Position numbers and translations under genes: made by a program. From NCBI RefSeq assembly GCF_012027305.1, contig NZ_SNUF01000001.1, forward strand, positions 620,001-684,000: a DNA stretch of 64,000 nucleotides, given 5' to 3'. Under the pieces are notes generated by a model that searched no databases, was not told the origin of the DNA, and saw only the letters and a program-made list of their open reading frames with translations. How positions within the stretch are numbered: position 1 is the first letter of the stretch; each line of letters begins with the position of its first letter. The DNA is from Thermococcus sp. MAR1 (lineage in GTDB: Archaea > Methanobacteriota_B > Thermococci > Thermococcales > Thermococcaceae). Below are positions 9,083-19,724 of the stretch, one piece after another.

Positions 9083-10402
9083 TCAATGGGAGCCCTTTAT
9101 TTCCCTTATCTTCTCTTTGGTTGCCTGGATTCTCTCCACCTTTGCACTGGCCTTCTGTGCCCTCGTTGTCTCTATCTCTTCCTTAAACGCCCACTTGAGG
9201 AGTGGCGGCGTTATCAGCACCGAGACCGTTATGAATATCAGGGTCGCCGCTATGAACTCCGGAGCGTGCTCGGGGCTTATCGCTCCCCCGTGTATCGCCA
9301 CCATCAGGTCAACGAGCGCGACCTCTGTCCTCGGAACCGAACCAATGCCCATCTGGAGCGACATCCAGAAGTTCTTCTTGGTGAAGAGGAAAGCCCTTCC
9401 GCGTCCCCAAGCGGTTATCCACGCTCCCAGTCCCCTTCCGAAGACCTTTCCGAAGACAGCAACGGTAGTGAGGACCGCGGCAAGGATAAGGGCGTTGGCG
9501 TTCTCGAAGACCGTAAGGTTGAGCATCGCTCCCGTGTGGACAAAGAAGAACGGTATCAGCAGGCCGTAGCCGATGGCCTTCACGTCCTCCATGAGGCGCT
9601 TTCCTTCTGGCAGTTTTGAGAGGACGAGGCCCATCATGAACGCACCCTCTATTGCAGCCGCGAACCAGCCTTCAGCTAAAGCCGCGAAGAGGAACATCAT
9701 CCCGAGAACCACTCCGAGGATTCCCTTCTCCACGTGAAGCCTCTCGGCGAATTTTATGTAATAATCGACGAGGAACCACCAGATGACCCCGGTGAGAATG
9801 AAGAACGCCACGATTTTAACCGAGAGCTCCAGAAGGCCGCCGCTTCCGACGGCAAAGATGACGAGGGCTATGCCCAGAAAATCGTCCATGACGCTCGCGC
9901 TCAGGGAGGCAGCACCAACCTCACTCTTGAGAACGCCCAGATCCATCATCACCCTGACGGTCAGGCCGATGCTCGTCGCGGTCAGCAGGACACCACCGGC
10001 AAAGGCTTCTCTGCTCGGGTAACCCATCTCCATGAGGGCGAACCAGCCGAGGACGAGGGGAACAAAGACACCGAGAACCGTCGAGACCGTTGCGGTAACT
10101 CCCGTCTTCTTGAGCTGTTCAAGGTCTGCATCGAGGGCACCGAGAAACAGGAGGAATATTATACCCAGCTTGGCGAGGAAGTTGGCCACCACGGTCATGT
10201 CCGTGGCAAACCCCTCGCCGCTGACTATCGGCAGGTACTGGGGCGCAACGATACCGAAGTAAACCAGGTTTCCGAGTATCATTCCCATCAGCAGCTCTCC
10301 GAGGACTCCCGGGAGCTCGTAGCGTTCGATGATGCTGTCCCCTATCTTCGCGAGGATGAGCGAAATTCCAAGGGCGAAGAGCAGCCATGTCACGCTTTCC
10401 AT
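9083..10402 (-). CDS. Cation/proton antiporter, CPA2 (KefB-like)
   Basis: A 439-residue protein with about 12 hydrophobic segments. ERYELPGVLGELLMGMILGN near residue 30 and SASVMDDFLGIALVIFAVGS near residue 165 are typical of CPA2 Na+/H+ or K+/H+ exchangers; the latter carries the paired aspartates expected at the ion site. A short charged tail after residue 410 is predicted coiled. It overlaps the upstream CBS-domain gene by 13 bases, so expression and probably activity are linked: the CBS protein may be a detached regulatory domain (inference). Ion specificity cannot be read from sequence. Confidence 0.9.
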   Translation of the reverse strand: MESVTWLLFALGISLILAKIGDSIIERYELPGVLGELLMGMILGNLVYFGIVAPQYLPIVSGEGFATDMTVVANFLAKLGIIFLLFLGALDADLEQLKKTGVTATVSTVLGVFVPLVLGWFALMEMGYPSREAFAGGVLLTATSIGLTVRVMMDLGVLKSEVGAASLSASVMDDFLGIALVIFAVGSGGLLELSVKIVAFFILTGVIWWFLVDYYIKFAERLHVEKGILGVVLGMMFLFAALAEGWFAAAIEGAFMMGLVLSKLPEGKRLMEDVKAIGYGLLIPFFFVHTGAMLNLTVFENANALILAAVLTTVAVFGKVFGRGLGAWITAWGRGRAFLFTKKNFWMSLQMGIGSVPRTEVALVDLMVAIHGGAISPEHAPEFIAATLIFITVSVLITPPLLKWAFKEEIETTRAQKASAKVERIQATKEKIREIKGSH

Positions 10403-10884
10403 TGGGCACCACCTACCCGGAGCAGTCTCAGGAGTTCGTCTATCAGTATGCGCAGACTCACCTCTCCCACCAGCCTGCCGTCCTTTACGACCGCCAGCAC
10501 CTGAATCCGGTATTTACGCATCTTTGTGAGAGCATCAAGGACTGTGGCGTCTTCCTCCACCGTCAGCACGTGCCTCTCCGCAACGTCCTCCGCCCTTGTG
10601 GCCCCGCCGAGCATCGATTTCATGGTTTTGCTCGTCATTCCCAGCTTGAACCTGTGAGCTTCAGGCGGCAGAAGGACGTCTATGACGTCTATGTAGCGGA
10701 TAACCCCTACCAGTTTCATGCTCTCCCTGCTCTCTACCACCCAAACGTGGTGTCTGGTTCTGAGTATCTTGAGGACGCTGAGGATGTCAGAATCGGCCGT
10801 TACCACAGGCATCGTTTCGAATCTCGGCATTATGTCGGCCAGTTTAAGTGAGTGGAATCTCTCAAGGGCGGACTCGACTTCCAC
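10390..10884 (-). CDS. CBS-domain regulatory protein
   Basis: A soluble protein of about 164 residues made essentially of two CBS motifs: MPVVTADSDILSVLKILRTR with WVVESRESMKLVGVIRYIDV, and VLTVEEDATVLDALTKMRKY with VLAVVKDGRLVGEVS. CBS pairs usually sense AMP, ATP or S-adenosylmethionine. The start is ambiguous: ATG at 10890 or GTG at 10884. I prefer 10884 because it gives the GGTGAT-four bases-start spacing repeated across this window. Its end overlaps the antiporter start, so it probably tunes that transporter. Confidence 0.85.
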   Translation of the reverse strand: MEVESALERFHSLKLADIMPRFETMPVVTADSDILSVLKILRTRHHVWVVESRESMKLVGVIRYIDVIDVLLPPEAHRFKLGMTSKTMKSMLGGATRAEDVAERHVLTVEEDATVLDALTKMRKYRIQVLAVVKDGRLVGEVSLRILIDELLRLLRVGGAQWKA

Positions 10885-11046
10885 GGCCATCACCAATTCT
10901 GACTGATGAAAAAAGTTCTATTTAAGGCTTTGTGGGCTGAACGCGACACCGGGGCAACGTTTAGAACATTGTACCAATAAGGATAACAAAAGAAGCCCTC
11001 GGCATGCTTATTAACCTTGAGGGCAAACTCAATTGGAGGAATAGCA

Positions 11047-12393
11047 ATGTCTGTAACGGGTGCATCGAATGTCCTGGTTCCAACCGTTGATCTGATGGTC
11101 TATGTATTCTTCGTCGTTCTAGCCGTGGGGCTGGTTTCCCTTCTCGTGAGCAAGAGGTTTAACGTGTCATACATTCCCCTCTTCATGTTCCTCGGCATAC
11201 TAGTCGGTCCTGTTCTTGGTCTCTTGAACAGGGGGCTCGCCAACGAGCTGTTCAACTACGTTCGTGTCTTTGGCCTGGTGATGATACTCTTCACGGAGGG
11301 CCACACACTCAGCTGGAAGATGTTGAAGAGAAACTCAAAGACGATACTGACCCTGGATACCTTGGGACTCCTCATCACCGCGCTCATCATCGGCGGAATC
11401 TTCTCGTGGCTCTTCCATGTACCATTCATCGTCGGGTTCCTCTTCGGGGCGATCGTAGCCGCCACTGACCCTGCAACCCTCATCCCGCTGTTCAGACAGT
11501 ACCGTGTCCGCGAAGACATCGAGACCATAATCGTGACTGAGTCAATCTTCAACGATCCCCTCGGCATAGTCCTCACATCCGTTGCAGTTGCGATGCTGGT
11601 TCCAGAGGCGTCCAGCGCAAGGTTTCTGGAGACCATAGCGGGCTATATCGGCCTCTACCCAGCGGCCGTCGTTTTCTTCCTGTACCAGATGGGTGCATCG
11701 ATACTGATCGGAATCGTCCTCGGAGTCGTTGGATATGGCATTCTTAAACGGACCGAGGTGGAGGACTTTCCTGAGATAGTAATATTTTCCCTCGTGATGG
11801 CATTTGGGGGTTTTCTCCTGGGAGAGCTGGTTCAGGCCTCTGGCTATCTGGTGGTGACGGTTACGGGCATAGTTCTGGGCAACCACAAGGTTTTCTTCAG
11901 GGATGACATTCCCGTGGTCAAGAGGGTTATGAGGGCGGTTGAGAGGGAGGTTCACTTCAACGAGAGCCTTTCGGCAATATTCACGATATTCATCTTCACC
12001 CTCTTAGGAGCGAGCCTGAACCCGGAGATAATAAAGGGCCACATCGTGCAGGGCGTTATCATAGCGTTCGTCCTGATGCTGGTAGCCAGGCCAATGGCTT
12101 CACTCCCGATACTGAAATGGCGCCCCTTCAAGGAGTACCTCTTCATATCGCTTGAGGGCCCGAGAGGTGTAGTTCCTGCGGCCCTGGCCAGCCTCCCTCT
12201 GACGCTCGGAATTACGTACAACAACCCTGACCTGATTCAGTGGGGAGAAATAATCCTCAGCGTCACCATAATCACCGTTCTTGTTACGGTTCTCGTGGAG
12301 ACCCTCTGGGTTCCGGTACTCAGAAGAGAACTGCTCGAGGTGAGGAGCATCGAGAGGGAGATGAAGCGGGCTGGTTACAAACCTCCTTCTTAG
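11047..12393 (+). CDS. Sodium/proton antiporter, CPA1 (NhaP-like)
   Basis: About 448 residues, 12-13 membrane helices. Key segments: FGAIVAATDPATLIPLFRQY around residue 140 and IIVTESIFNDPLGIVLTSVA around residue 170. The latter is the ESxxNDxxx ion-binding motif of CPA1 exchangers. The ATG at 11047 is seven bases after a strong GGAGGA, whereas the longer open frame begins at a TTG at 11017. It is transcribed away from the CBS/CPA2 pair, so two unrelated antiporter classes sit back to back. This is probably a sodium or pH homeostasis locus. Confidence 0.92.
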   Translation: MSVTGASNVLVPTVDLMVYVFFVVLAVGLVSLLVSKRFNVSYIPLFMFLGILVGPVLGLLNRGLANELFNYVRVFGLVMILFTEGHTLSWKMLKRNSKTILTLDTLGLLITALIIGGIFSWLFHVPFIVGFLFGAIVAATDPATLIPLFRQYRVREDIETIIVTESIFNDPLGIVLTSVAVAMLVPEASSARFLETIAGYIGLYPAAVVFFLYQMGASILIGIVLGVVGYGILKRTEVEDFPEIVIFSLVMAFGGFLLGELVQASGYLVVTVTGIVLGNHKVFFRDDIPVVKRVMRAVEREVHFNESLSAIFTIFIFTLLGASLNPEIIKGHIVQGVIIAFVLMLVARPMASLPILKWRPFKEYLFISLEGPRGVVPAALASLPLTLGITYNNPDLIQWGEIILSVTIITVLVTVLVETLWVPVLRRELLEVRSIEREMKRAGYKPPS

Positions 12394-12529
12394 GTCTCCC
12401 TTCAACACTTACCACCAAAATGGTTCTTGTTTAGGCTCTTTTTAGTTCGGATATGGTCTATTTTTGGCCGGCAAGTATATAAAGCCCGACGGATTATGAA
12501 ATTCCGTGGGGTGGACTTTGGTGGTTTGA

Positions 12530-13228
12530 ATGCGGGCGTGGGAGAAAGGAGTGATAATGGGTGCCAGGGTCATCGTTTTTCTTGGCCTGATCAGCGCTCT
12601 AAGTTACGGAAAAACGGATCAAATCTATGCCGCCGCGACTGGCTTCGTCTCACTCTTTGTACCCAGCTTTGTCAGATGGGTTTATCCCAAGCCAAGCCGA
12701 AAGATATGGCCATGGGTAAGCCCCTTCTACAACGACGGCATCTATACCCTCTTTTCCATATTCATGGCCGCCCATATAACGTTTCTCAACGTCCCTTTTC
12801 TCCATCTTGACCTCTACAACCAGTTCTGGAAGGCCGCAGATATACCCAGTCACTACCTGGGAGGTCTTGTCACGTGGGTTATATTCAACGAGGTGGTCTT
12901 GGAATCGTCGAGGACGTACAACCTCCAGTGGAGCTCGCTGAAAATTGTGTCCATAAGCCTGTTTGCCCTTGTTTTAGTGGGCGTCTTGTGGGAGCTCATG
13001 GAGGTTGCCCTCCAGCCAGAGATGCCTTGGCTTCACGAGAGTCTAAGGAACAAGGCCCAAGATGTTGTCATGGAGATTCTCGGATTCGTGACAGGAATAC
13101 TGTTGGTTGGCAGGAGGGAGTACCCGTACTCCATGAAGAAGCCCCTAGAGAATGCCCCCTTGGGGTTTGGTGAGGCTTCCGTTGATGCACTCTCCCAGCC
13201 AGAACAGCCGACCTCCTCCTCGCCCTGA
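12530..13228 (+). CDS. Hypothetical integral membrane protein
   Basis: A 232-residue protein with five to six hydrophobic segments, for example VIVFLGLISALSYG, IYTLFSIFMAAHITFLNVPF and IVSISLFALVLVGVLWELME. The arrangement ADIPSHYLGGLVTWVIF then WELMEVAL then DVVMEILGFVTGI loosely resembles the YjdF/DUF2238 type, where a histidine and acidic residues face each other in the membrane; I am not sure of that link. Two starts are possible, ATG 12530 (after GGTGG) and ATG 12557 (after GGAG). The last 20 residues (polar, Pro/Ser-rich) run up to the IS element, so the original C-terminus may have been altered. Confidence 0.7.
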   Translation: MRAWEKGVIMGARVIVFLGLISALSYGKTDQIYAAATGFVSLFVPSFVRWVYPKPSRKIWPWVSPFYNDGIYTLFSIFMAAHITFLNVPFLHLDLYNQFWKAADIPSHYLGGLVTWVIFNEVVLESSRTYNLQWSSLKIVSISLFALVLVGVLWELMEVALQPEMPWLHESLRNKAQDVVMEILGFVTGILLVGRREYPYSMKKPLENAPLGFGEASVDALSQPEQPTSSSP

Positions 13229-13243
13229 CACCGGGGAACCCCC

Positions 13244-14554
13244 TTAACCTAAAGGCGGGGAGGTTTGAGGGGTTCTCATCAGTGCAACCCTTAAAATGGG
13301 TTCTTCGAACCCCTCTGGCCCGGTCTTAGGCCAGTTACCCCTACCCACCGTCAAGCCCGGCAGGCTCGGGGTTATGGTTTTTATTGCCTTCTTCAAAATG
13401 TTGAAGGCACCAACCAAGTCTGCATTGAAAACAAGCCCCGTTGCGGGACACTTAAACAATCCACGAACAAAGCGAGCCCCATCGTGGGGCTTCCCGCAAA
13501 CGGGACAAGTTTTCGAAGTAAAAGCCTCATTCACGACTTCAACAACAATACCATACTCCTCAGCAACCTCGGTTAAGCGCTTGATGACAGTATTGAACCG
13601 CCACACGTGAGAGAGGAGGAAATTCTGCTTTTTGCCCTTCTCAGAGTTTCTACTGATGCCCTTGAGATAACCGACGACAATCTTAGAAACACCCAAATTG
13701 TAAAGCCTTCTAACCGTTTGCCTGACTGCAGTGTTAATGTAATGCCTGGCCTGAAGCTTGGCCTTCTCGTGCATTCTTTTTAACTTCTTGCTCGTTTTGG
13801 CTCCAGACTTGTTGAGTTTCGACTGGTAATCGGCAATCTTCTTCCTCCAGTAAAAATCAATGCTCTTCAACGGCCTTCCGTTCACGAGGAAGCTTTCGCC
13901 GTTTTCAACGTAAACAGCCATCAAATTGTTCACTCCCAAGTCAATTCCCGCGGAGAGACTTCCTTTAGGAGTTTTCGGGAGTGGAACCCATTCTCCACCT
14001 TCGAGTTTTTCCTCTACCGTGAGGCTTAGATGAGCATACCACTTCCGCTTTACCGAGTCGTAAGTGATTTCTAAGCGTCCTTGCTTGCCCTTCAAGTGTA
14101 TTCTACCCTTGAACTGGATTTCAAGGCGTTTGAATTTACCAAGGCCTTTGAGAATGAGCTTGTTTCCATCAATTGTGTATTGGTCGTTCCTGAGGACGAT
14201 TAAGGGTTTTCTCTTTCCATATTCTTTGAGGTAGTTTGGTGGTTTCGGTTTTAGCCAAGAGGGGAGTTCATCGTTCCGCTTCTTCCGAAGGAAGGAGAAG
14301 AATGAACGCCACGCTTCTGCGTTCTTCCGGCAGATTTGTTGGACGGTAGCAGAACCAATTTCCCGCTTGAACTCTTCATAAACTGTCTTTTCAGTTTTAT
14401 TAAAGTCCACGATTTTGTCCTCGAAGAATTGTTGTCTTCTCAAATAATTTACCCGGTTCCAGACTTTTGCTCCTAAGTCTGCTAACTCGGAGAGTGTTTT
14501 TGCCTGCTCCTTGCTCGGCTGGAGTTTAACCGTTACCGCCCTTTTCGTTTTAAC
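13244..14554 (-). CDS. tnpB: TnpB, RuvC-like RNA-guided nuclease of IS605 type; start codon missing
   Basis: About 437 residues if read from the first codon after an in-frame stop (14554). RuvC-I is AGIDLGVNNLMAVY; RuvC-III is NADLVGAFNIL; a zinc finger lies at TCPVCGKPH...FKCPATG, with the fourth cysteine replaced. The expected RuvC-II E-x-L is instead VVGYLKGI; a glutamate in NEAFTSKTC could stand in. The family N-terminus is present (AVTVKLQPSKEQAKTLSELA, about 14539-14480), yet no ATG, GTG or TTG occurs in frame before a TTG at 14443. Codon 14554 is GTT, one base from GTG. The frame is -1 to tnpA and overlaps its last seven codons. Confidence 0.85.
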   Translation of the reverse strand, partial: VKTKRAVTVKLQPSKEQAKTLSELADLGAKVWNRVNYLRRQQFFEDKIVDFNKTEKTVYEEFKREIGSATVQQICRKNAEAWRSFFSFLRKKRNDELPSWLKPKPPNYLKEYGKRKPLIVLRNDQYTIDGNKLILKGLGKFKRLEIQFKGRIHLKGKQGRLEITYDSVKRKWYAHLSLTVEEKLEGGEWVPLPKTPKGSLSAGIDLGVNNLMAVYVENGESFLVNGRPLKSIDFYWRKKIADYQSKLNKSGAKTSKKLKRMHEKAKLQARHYINTAVRQTVRRLYNLGVSKIVVGYLKGISRNSEKGKKQNFLLSHVWRFNTVIKRLTEVAEEYGIVVEVVNEAFTSKTCPVCGKPHDGARFVRGLFKCPATGLVFNADLVGAFNILKKAIKTITPSLPGLTVGRGNWPKTGPEGFEEPILRVALMRTPQTSPPLG

Positions 14555-14967
14555 TCACGCTCCCATTGGGTTTCAACGTAGTGCTTAACAATCTCGTCCG
14601 TCACGTAGCCAACTGTAGTGACAAAATAGGAGCGTGACCATAAGCGACCGTTGGTTGTCTTTGTTCTTAATTCTGGAAATTCTTGGAGGAGTTTTCTTGC
14701 TGTCTTGCCCTTCAGGTGGTTAATTATTTTGGCTGGTGAAAGGTTTGGCTTTGCCCTGAGGAAAACGTGAACGTGGTCGGGCATTACTTCTAGGGCAATA
14801 ACCTCACAGTCGATTTCCTCGGCGTACTCTTTGAGCATTTGTTTGAGCCTTTCGGCGACTTCTCCAGTGAGAATGTCCCTCCGGTATTTCGGTATCCAGG
14901 CGAAGTGATAGGCTAAGTAGTGTTTTACGTGTCTTGTTCTTGAGAAAATTGGGATTTCTTGCTTCAT
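14533..14967 (-). CDS. tnpA: TnpA, IS200/IS605 tyrosine (Y1 HUH) transposase
   Basis: A 144-residue protein of normal length. It has MPDHVHVFLRAKP, the HUH metal-binding motif, and a C-terminal helix VTDEIVKHYVETQ with the catalytic tyrosine. It cuts and rejoins single-stranded DNA at the element ends. Nothing is broken, so the element could in principle still move. Its last bases overlap the tnpB frame. Confidence 0.95.
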   Translation of the reverse strand: MKQEIPIFSRTRHVKHYLAYHFAWIPKYRRDILTGEVAERLKQMLKEYAEEIDCEVIALEVMPDHVHVFLRAKPNLSPAKIINHLKGKTARKLLQEFPELRTKTTNGRLWSRSYFVTTVGYVTDEIVKHYVETQWERELKRKGR

Positions 14968-15041
14968 TGTGAACCCCTTAATGTATGATCTACGTTATGG
15001 CTTAAATATTTTGTGCTTTCCGGTTTAAAGGAATAAAACCT

Positions 15042-15905
15042 TCAGTACACCCTTCCAGCGGCACCTATGAAGTAAAATAGAAGCTTCGCCGCGGTTAGGG
15101 CGGTTATATCCCCGAGTTCGCTTCCAGCCACTTCCATTATATCAAAACCGGCTATCCTCTTGTTCTCCACGAGCCACTCAACGGCCTCGATAACGTCCCA
15201 GAACCCTAAACCACCGGCCTCAGGAGTCCCCGTTGAGGGAACCAGTGAGAGGTCAAACGCGTCTATGTCAACCGAGAGGTAGATAGGCTCCGGGAGAGGC
15301 TTCACCAGCTCAACGAATGCATCAAAGTCGTAGTCCCTCGCGTGCACCCACGCTATACCCTCCCTCTCCGCGTACTCGACTTCCTCCCTCGTACCGCTCC
15401 GTATTCCAAACATGGCTTCCCTGACTCCCAGTTCGCTTATTCTCCTCCCCACACAGGCGTGGTTGTAGGGGTTGTCCTCGTAACTCTCGCGCAGGTCGAG
15501 GTGGGCATCGAAGACGACGTAGCTTTTTGGGTTGAGCGCCTCAACCGCACCCAGTGTCTGGGAGTGCTCGCCGCCCAGGAGTATCGGGATAACGTCGGGA
15601 TTGACGCGCTTGAGCTCCTTGATGGTCTCCCTCACTCTGTCCGCGGTCTTCCTAGGGTCGCCGGCGACAACGGCAACGTCCCCTATGTCCGCTATAGGGA
15701 GTTCTGCTATGTCAACGCCGTAGTCAATGATGTAGCTCTCTAGGTTGAGCGTTGCGTGCCTGATGAGGGTCGGCCCGAACCTCGCGCCGGGCTTGAAGCT
15801 GGTCGTTCCATCGAAGGGAATTCCCATGATTGCAAACCGTGCTTCCTCCGGCTCAACGAGAGGGAACTCCAGCTTGAGTGTCTCGTAGGTGTACAGGAAG
15901 TCCAT
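15042..15905 (-). CDS. speB: Agmatinase-family ureohydrolase
   Basis: A 287-residue arginase/agmatinase fold protein with all binuclear manganese motifs: LGGEHSQT around residue 115, FDAHLDLRE around 140, and SVDIDAFD around 215, then GTPEAGGL. In Thermococcales the enzyme acts on N1-aminopropylagmatine, releasing urea to give spermidine. The gene follows aIF5A by about 65 bases on the same strand. Spermidine donates the aminobutyl group for hypusine in aIF5A, so the pairing makes metabolic sense (inference). Specificity for agmatine or the aminopropyl form cannot be told from sequence. Confidence 0.9.
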   Translation of the reverse strand: MDFLYTYETLKLEFPLVEPEEARFAIMGIPFDGTTSFKPGARFGPTLIRHATLNLESYIIDYGVDIAELPIADIGDVAVVAGDPRKTADRVRETIKELKRVNPDVIPILLGGEHSQTLGAVEALNPKSYVVFDAHLDLRESYEDNPYNHACVGRRISELGVREAMFGIRSGTREEVEYAEREGIAWVHARDYDFDAFVELVKPLPEPIYLSVDIDAFDLSLVPSTGTPEAGGLGFWDVIEAVEWLVENKRIAGFDIMEVAGSELGDITALTAAKLLFYFIGAAGRVY

Positions 15906-15970
15906 AGTCGCACCTCCGCTGAGAATTGGAGCGTCCTCTTAAAAGGTTGCGGGAAATAGAAGAGAAAAGC

Positions 15971-16381
15971 TCACTCGCCCTTGAGCTTCATTATCTTGAT
16001 CCTGCCGAGGGTCTCCCAGTACTCGACGTTTATTCCTTCCTTGAGCTGGTCCTTGATCTCGTCGGCGACGCCGCCCTCGATCGGGACATCGTAGAGCTCG
16101 TAGGTCTCCATGTCCATAATCTGGACGGTGTCAGGGGTCATGGCGATGATCTGGGCAGTTCTCTTGTCAATGATCGGAACGTCAACCTCGGCGCTGGTGG
16201 GCTTGACGATGCTCCTGACCTTGCCGTCGAAGATTCCAACGGCCTCGATCCTGGCCTTGGCGGAGCCGTGCTTGCCAGGCGAGGAAACGGTTATGTTGCC
16301 TATCCTGCAGGGCTCGCCGTCGATAAGGATGTACCTTCCCGGCTTGAGCTTGCTAACCTGAACCTTGGTCTTGTCTCCCAT
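15971..16381 (-). CDS. eif5a: Translation initiation factor aIF5A
   Basis: A 136-residue factor that helps the ribosome through difficult peptide bonds. The loop [18 protein letters not shown] around residues 30-48 contains the lysine that is modified to hypusine or deoxyhypusine. The C-terminal half is an OB-fold. The size is usual for archaea. It is the first gene of the pair with the ureohydrolase downstream. Confidence 0.97.
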   Translation of the reverse strand: MGDKTKVQVSKLKPGRYILIDGEPCRIGNITVSSPGKHGSAKARIEAVGIFDGKVRSIVKPTSAEVDVPIIDKRTAQIIAMTPDTVQIMDMETYELYDVPIEGGVADEIKDQLKEGINVEYWETLGRIKIMKLKGE

Positions 16382-16455
16382 TTTTCAGACCTCCCATAAG
16401 CGTTCTAAAACCGATTGGGAAGGGTCTTTAAAAAATTTTTGAAAATGGAAAAAGT

Positions 16456-17835
16456 TCAGCGGCGGGTCTTCATCAGCATGCTGTTCATGAGCACCGGCAC
16501 GAAGAGGACGAGACCGAGCAGTGCCCCGATCTTGATCGGTGTTCCTGGGGCCCTGAAGGTGAAGTAGAGGCTCACAATGCCCGCCAGGAAGAGCAATACG
16601 ATTATGCTCCCAACGATCCCTTTGTTGTGTGCAAGCTCTCCCGAGAGGAGCGGGTAGGCCTCCACCGCCGCTATGAGGGCACCGACGCTGAAGGGGACAA
16701 CGACGAACATGGTTCTGATGTCGCTTACGACCATTGTTGCGGAGAGCACAAGGCCGAGGAATGCCACCAGCGTCAGGCTCTTGCTCCTCCCGAGCTGCAT
16801 GACCTCGGAGAGTATCTGACTGCCCATCTCGATGAGGACTATGATGGTGGTCAATCCGGCGAAGTAGAGCGACAGCATGAGCAGGTATATCAACCTGTCG
16901 GCGTTGGCGATATTGCCCCTGAGCACGTAGGGAATCGAGTAGAACACTTCAATCGAGTCCATCGGGCTCTTCTCACTATTGGTAGCGTACTCCTTGAGGT
17001 TCTGGAAGCCGAGGTAGAGCTTCATGGACTCCTCCGCGGGGATATTGGGGTTGTGGAATGCCTTTCCGAATCCCTGATATGCCGCGCCGAGGGAATAGGC
17101 GACGGTGAAAGCTGCCGCGAAGCTGAGTATTATCTGGAGGACGAAAACAGCAGCGAGAACCTTTTTGAGGTCAAGTTCCTCCGGGGTGAAGCTCCCGACC
17201 ACGTAGTAAACGCCCGCACCGAGTCCAAAGGAAACCAGGACCGATATGAGCATGTAGAGGATTCCCTTGATGGAAAGCGGCTGGTCGAAGGAAGTTATCG
17301 CCGAAACTGCGTTGTTCATGTAGTGGACGGCCTGCGGCGCGGTAACGGCACTGAGGGCCTGGTTTCTGACTATGATGGCTGAGAGGATTGCGAAGAGCAC
17401 GAAGAGCACCGAGAGCACCGAGATAACCTCGAGGGTCTTGCCCTTGGCGAGTAGGAGAAGGATCACAGAGAGGAGTATTGTTCCAAAGGCGATGGCCGGG
17501 ACGTACTTGGGCCCGATGCCAAAGATGTATATGAGACTGTACGAGGAGTAGTAGGTTGTTATTCCTAGGATCACGAGCAGGAACATGATAAGCACGAATA
17601 TCAGCGCCGGGGTGCGCGATATCTTGAAGAACAGCTCGTATATCAGGTATCTGGTGCGTTTGGTGCTCTCCGCCTCACTGTATATCAGGAACAGCGCTAC
17701 GAGCATCGGTATCAGCGATATCAGGAATCCCTTCAGTCCGAAGTTTATATAGTACTTGGGCAGAACCAGGAAGTTCCAGATTCCGAGGATATACCCGGTT
17801 ATCAAAAACGCCATCAGGAAGCTTATTTTTCTCAT
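16456..17835 (-). CDS. Sodium-dependent transporter-like membrane protein (NSS-like)
   Basis: A 459-residue protein with about 12 hydrophobic helices. The start MRKISFLMAFLITGYILGIWNFLVLPKYYI resembles the first helix of neurotransmitter:sodium symporters (G-x-G-N-x-W-RFP region), although the motif is degenerate. Later ILIEMGSQILSEVM and YVVGSFTPEELDLKKVLAAV fit LeuT-fold loops. Likely a sodium-coupled amino acid or solute carrier that has diverged from the standard family; I am confident only of a polytopic secondary transporter. It stands alone between aIF5A and nep1, all on the minus strand. Confidence 0.65.
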   Translation of the reverse strand: MRKISFLMAFLITGYILGIWNFLVLPKYYINFGLKGFLISLIPMLVALFLIYSEAESTKRTRYLIYELFFKISRTPALIFVLIMFLLVILGITTYYSSYSLIYIFGIGPKYVPAIAFGTILLSVILLLLAKGKTLEVISVLSVLFVLFAILSAIIVRNQALSAVTAPQAVHYMNNAVSAITSFDQPLSIKGILYMLISVLVSFGLGAGVYYVVGSFTPEELDLKKVLAAVFVLQIILSFAAAFTVAYSLGAAYQGFGKAFHNPNIPAEESMKLYLGFQNLKEYATNSEKSPMDSIEVFYSIPYVLRGNIANADRLIYLLMLSLYFAGLTTIIVLIEMGSQILSEVMQLGRSKSLTLVAFLGLVLSATMVVSDIRTMFVVVPFSVGALIAAVEAYPLLSGELAHNKGIVGSIIVLLFLAGIVSLYFTFRAPGTPIKIGALLGLVLFVPVLMNSMLMKTRR

Positions 17836-17939
17836 CGATTCACACCCCCTGGATGTTCAGCAGGCGTTGTATCCGGACGAAATCCGGGGAAAATAAAGGA
17901 GAACCAATATAAAAACATTGTGTAATCTTTCTACTCAAT

Positions 17940-19665
<1,726 letters not shown>

Positions 19666-19724
19666 ATCAACACCCCATGGGAGTTGTGGGAAGGTATATA
19701 TAAGCCCTGCTCCTAGTCTCTCCA

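Larger units (their letters stand above)
13229..15041 (-). mobile_element. IS200/IS605-family insertion sequence (tnpA + tnpB)
   Basis: A complete-looking element bounded by unrelated genes: tnpA upstream, tnpB downstream, same strand, overlapping. Limits are approximate because this family makes no inverted repeats or target duplications. The right end lies between the tnpB stop (13244) and the neighbouring stop (13228). It contains CCTCCCCGCCTTTAGG followed by GGGGG-GTT-CCCC, which can fold as subterminal hairpins. The left end lies between 14968 and 15041. Elements of this family move as single strands through the TnpA tyrosine nuclease. The region just past the right end would supply the guide of any TnpB-associated omega RNA. 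Confidence 0.85.

Noticed and set aside
9734-10504. 256-residue plus-strand ORF
   Set aside because: Antisense to the CPA2 antiporter and CBS genes; composition is that of a shadow (many His, Arg, Gly, Glu).
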